Assembly: GCA_016716185.1 (NCBI GenBank)
Contig: JADJWV010000002.1
Location: 2,394,501 to 2,458,500 of the forward strand
DNA length: 64,000 nt
From: Saprospiraceae bacterium
GTDB taxonomy: Bacteria > Bacteroidota > Bacteroidia > Chitinophagales > Saprospiraceae
Direction: 5' to 3'
In this document: in pieces, positions 62,986 through 64,000 of the stretch
Layout of the letters: each line of letters starts with the position of its first letter
How positions within the stretch are numbered: the first letter of the stretch is position 1
Notes under the pieces: model-generated
The model's database searches: none
Seen by the model: only the letters and a program-made list of their open reading frames with translations
Told to the model about the DNA's origin: nothing
Translations under genes and position numbers: made by a program

Positions 62986-63123
62986 AGCTTATAATCTAAA
63001 TAAACATTTAAATATATAACAATACCGGAAAAGCAGGACTCAAATTAGCTAATTTTCATAAAATTCCTTCCGGAATCAGTTAAACTTTTCTATACCTGAA
63101 TTGTTTAGGAGTCACCTTTTTAT

Positions 63124-63465
63124 ATGGCTATAATCAAATTCCTCTTTGAAGACCAACGGATTGCTGATAAAACAGTCATCACCAATGGATTGGACAAATC
63201 CATTCTGGAAATCACAGAGGAAGAGGATATACACCTCAATCATAATTGCGGAGGGGTTTGCGCTTGCTCAACCTGCCATGTTTATATTAATTCCGGAGCC
63301 GAATATTTGGAAGACATCAGCGACAAAGAAGAAGATTTTATTGACCGAGCCATGAATCCCAGATTGGAATCAAGACTGGCTTGTCAATGTATTCTTCTGG
63401 ATGAGAATGCCCGTATCACCGTTGAGATTCCGGATCAAAGCCGGATCATTGGTCACGAACATTAA
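63124..63465 (+). CDS. fdx: [2Fe-2S] ferredoxin, Isc type
   Basis: 113 residues with the adrenodoxin/Fdx cysteine pattern: CGGVCACSTCHVYI (three cysteines, about 41-50) and SRLACQCIL (fourth Cys, about 87). It supplies electrons for iron-sulphur cluster assembly. The pairing with iscX 11 bp downstream supports this role. The acidic stretch EYLEDISDKEEDFIDRA matches the partner-binding helix of the family. The other isc genes are not in the window. The 138-bp spacer before it shows no exact -7 box. Confidence 0.92.
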   Translation: MAIIKFLFEDQRIADKTVITNGLDKSILEITEEEDIHLNHNCGGVCACSTCHVYINSGAEYLEDISDKEEDFIDRAMNPRLESRLACQCILLDENARITVEIPDQSRIIGHEH

Positions 63466-63476
63466 AAACCAGGTCC

Positions 63477-63725
63477 ATGCCGTTTGAATCCATTGAAAAT
63501 TTACCTATAAACTGGTCTGATCACGAAGACATCGCGATGGCCCTTTACGAAAGGTTCGGTCATGAGTTTAATGAATCCAGAATTTATCGCATCAGGTTTA
63601 CTGAATTGATTGAATGGGTTCTTGAAATTCCAAATTTTGTCGGAAAAAGGGAAGATTGCAATGAAGCACATCTGGAACAAATACAGGCAAAATGGGTCTA
63701 TGAATTTCGCGACAATCAAGCTTAA
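63477..63725 (+). CDS. iscX: Iron-sulphur assembly protein IscX
   Basis: 82 residues with the IscX pattern: INWSDHEDIAMALYERFGH, YRIRFTELIEWVLEIPNF and EAHLEQIQAKWVYE. IscX binds the cysteine desulphurase IscS and iron and tunes cluster assembly. It carries a slightly longer N-terminus (MPFESIENLP) than the E. coli protein. Encoded directly after fdx, as in gammaproteobacterial isc operons, and 9 bp before the kdsC start. Confidence 0.9.
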   Translation: MPFESIENLPINWSDHEDIAMALYERFGHEFNESRIYRIRFTELIEWVLEIPNFVGKREDCNEAHLEQIQAKWVYEFRDNQA

Positions 63726-63734
63726 TTTTACTTC

Positions 63735-64000
63735 ATGAACGTATACGATCGTTTTTTTACTATTCGCGGAATCGTATTGGATATCGATGGGGTTTTAACT
63801 GATAATACCATTTTGATCACCGAGCAATCCGAATTTCTCAGGAGAATGCATATCCGGGATGGGTATGCCATCAAAAAGGCCATCAGAGAAGGATTCAAAA
63901 TTGGCATCATCTCTGGTGGGAATTCCATTGGCTCCAAAAAAAGGTTAGAGCTTTTAGGCGTTGGAGATATTTATTTAGGAATAGAAAATAAGTTAAGTAT
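63735..64000 (+). CDS. kdsC: 3-deoxy-D-manno-octulosonate 8-phosphate phosphatase (partial, 5' end)
   Basis: 88 codons before the window ends. HAD-family motif I is GIVLDIDGVLTDNTI (Asp nucleophile and acid/base Asp at about residues 16 and 18), and motif II is IGIISGGNS with the conserved Ser. The sequence RDGYAIKKAIREGFKIGIIS is typical of KdsC, which frees KDO for lipopolysaccharide core synthesis. Only 9 bp follow iscX, so it is probably co-transcribed. The C-terminal half lies outside the window. Confidence 0.88.
   Translation, partial: MNVYDRFFTIRGIVLDIDGVLTDNTILITEQSEFLRRMHIRDGYAIKKAIREGFKIGIISGGNSIGSKKRLELLGVGDIYLGIENKLS

Overview
The window reads as a chromosome segment of a Bacteroidota bacterium, most likely a Saprospiria-type member. 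The evidence is several secreted proteins with type IX secretion (T9SS) C-terminal sorting domains, a giant HYR/Ig-repeat adhesin, DUF5686 and ASPIC/UnbV proteins, many exact copies of the Bacteroidota -7 promoter box (TAnnTTTG), weak Shine-Dalgarno sequences and moderate GC. No phage, transposase, plasmid or CRISPR locus is seen. Taxonomy is inferred from gene content only.

Layout. 1-616: tail of a T9SS cargo gene, a terminator and a perfect array of 32 octamers. 617-7876 (minus strand): a probable inositol-sphingolipid operon running SDR reductase, myo-inositol-phosphate synthase, PgpA-type phosphatase, DUF5686 protein, CDP-alcohol phosphatidyltransferase and Aur1-like PAP2 protein. 8015-11481: an aldo/keto reductase gene broken by one in-frame stop, a secreted esterase and L-2-hydroxyglutarate oxidase. 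11665-16815: overlapping genes for acyl-CoA carboxylase (biotin carrier, biotin carboxylase) and methylmalonyl-CoA mutase (short small subunit, large subunit). The matching carboxyltransferase is alone at 37011. Together they make a propionyl-CoA to succinyl-CoA route; the epimerase is not in the window.

17103-36903: two copies of a two-gene cassette, each a FAS1-like lipoprotein followed by an HYR/T9SS protein. In one copy the HYR protein has grown to about 5,374 residues (a quarter of the window), with glycine-rich, lamin-tail, P-domain, dockerin and cohesin-like modules and an unrelated domain inserted in one repeat. 38745-46657: an FG-GAP/UnbV lipoprotein, a ferredoxin and a T9SS subtilisin-like protease.

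46888-50951: an exosortase operon and, beyond a nest of intergenic repeats, one protein with an IPTL-CTERM-like tail that is its likely substrate. The last gene of the exosortase operon encodes a lipoprotein that looks like a free-standing copy of the prodomain of the neighbouring subtilase. 50952-52049 is non-coding, with four 72-bp tandem repeats, a long hairpin and a terminator. 52050-54847 is an operon of a secreted protein, a membrane protein, a histidine kinase and a response regulator. 55024-55373 is a perfect array of 50 heptamers, followed by tRNA-Ser and tRNA-His. The right end holds a second FG-GAP/UnbV T9SS protein, a methyltransferase, a double AAA+ ATPase, and the start of an fdx-iscX-kdsC run.

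The most unusual material is the set of three word-like intergenic arrays (period 8, 8 and 7, each unit with a constant and a variable part), the four 58-bp palindromic elements, the duplicated FAS1/HYR cassette, and the subtilase-prodomain lipoprotein encoded with an exosortase.
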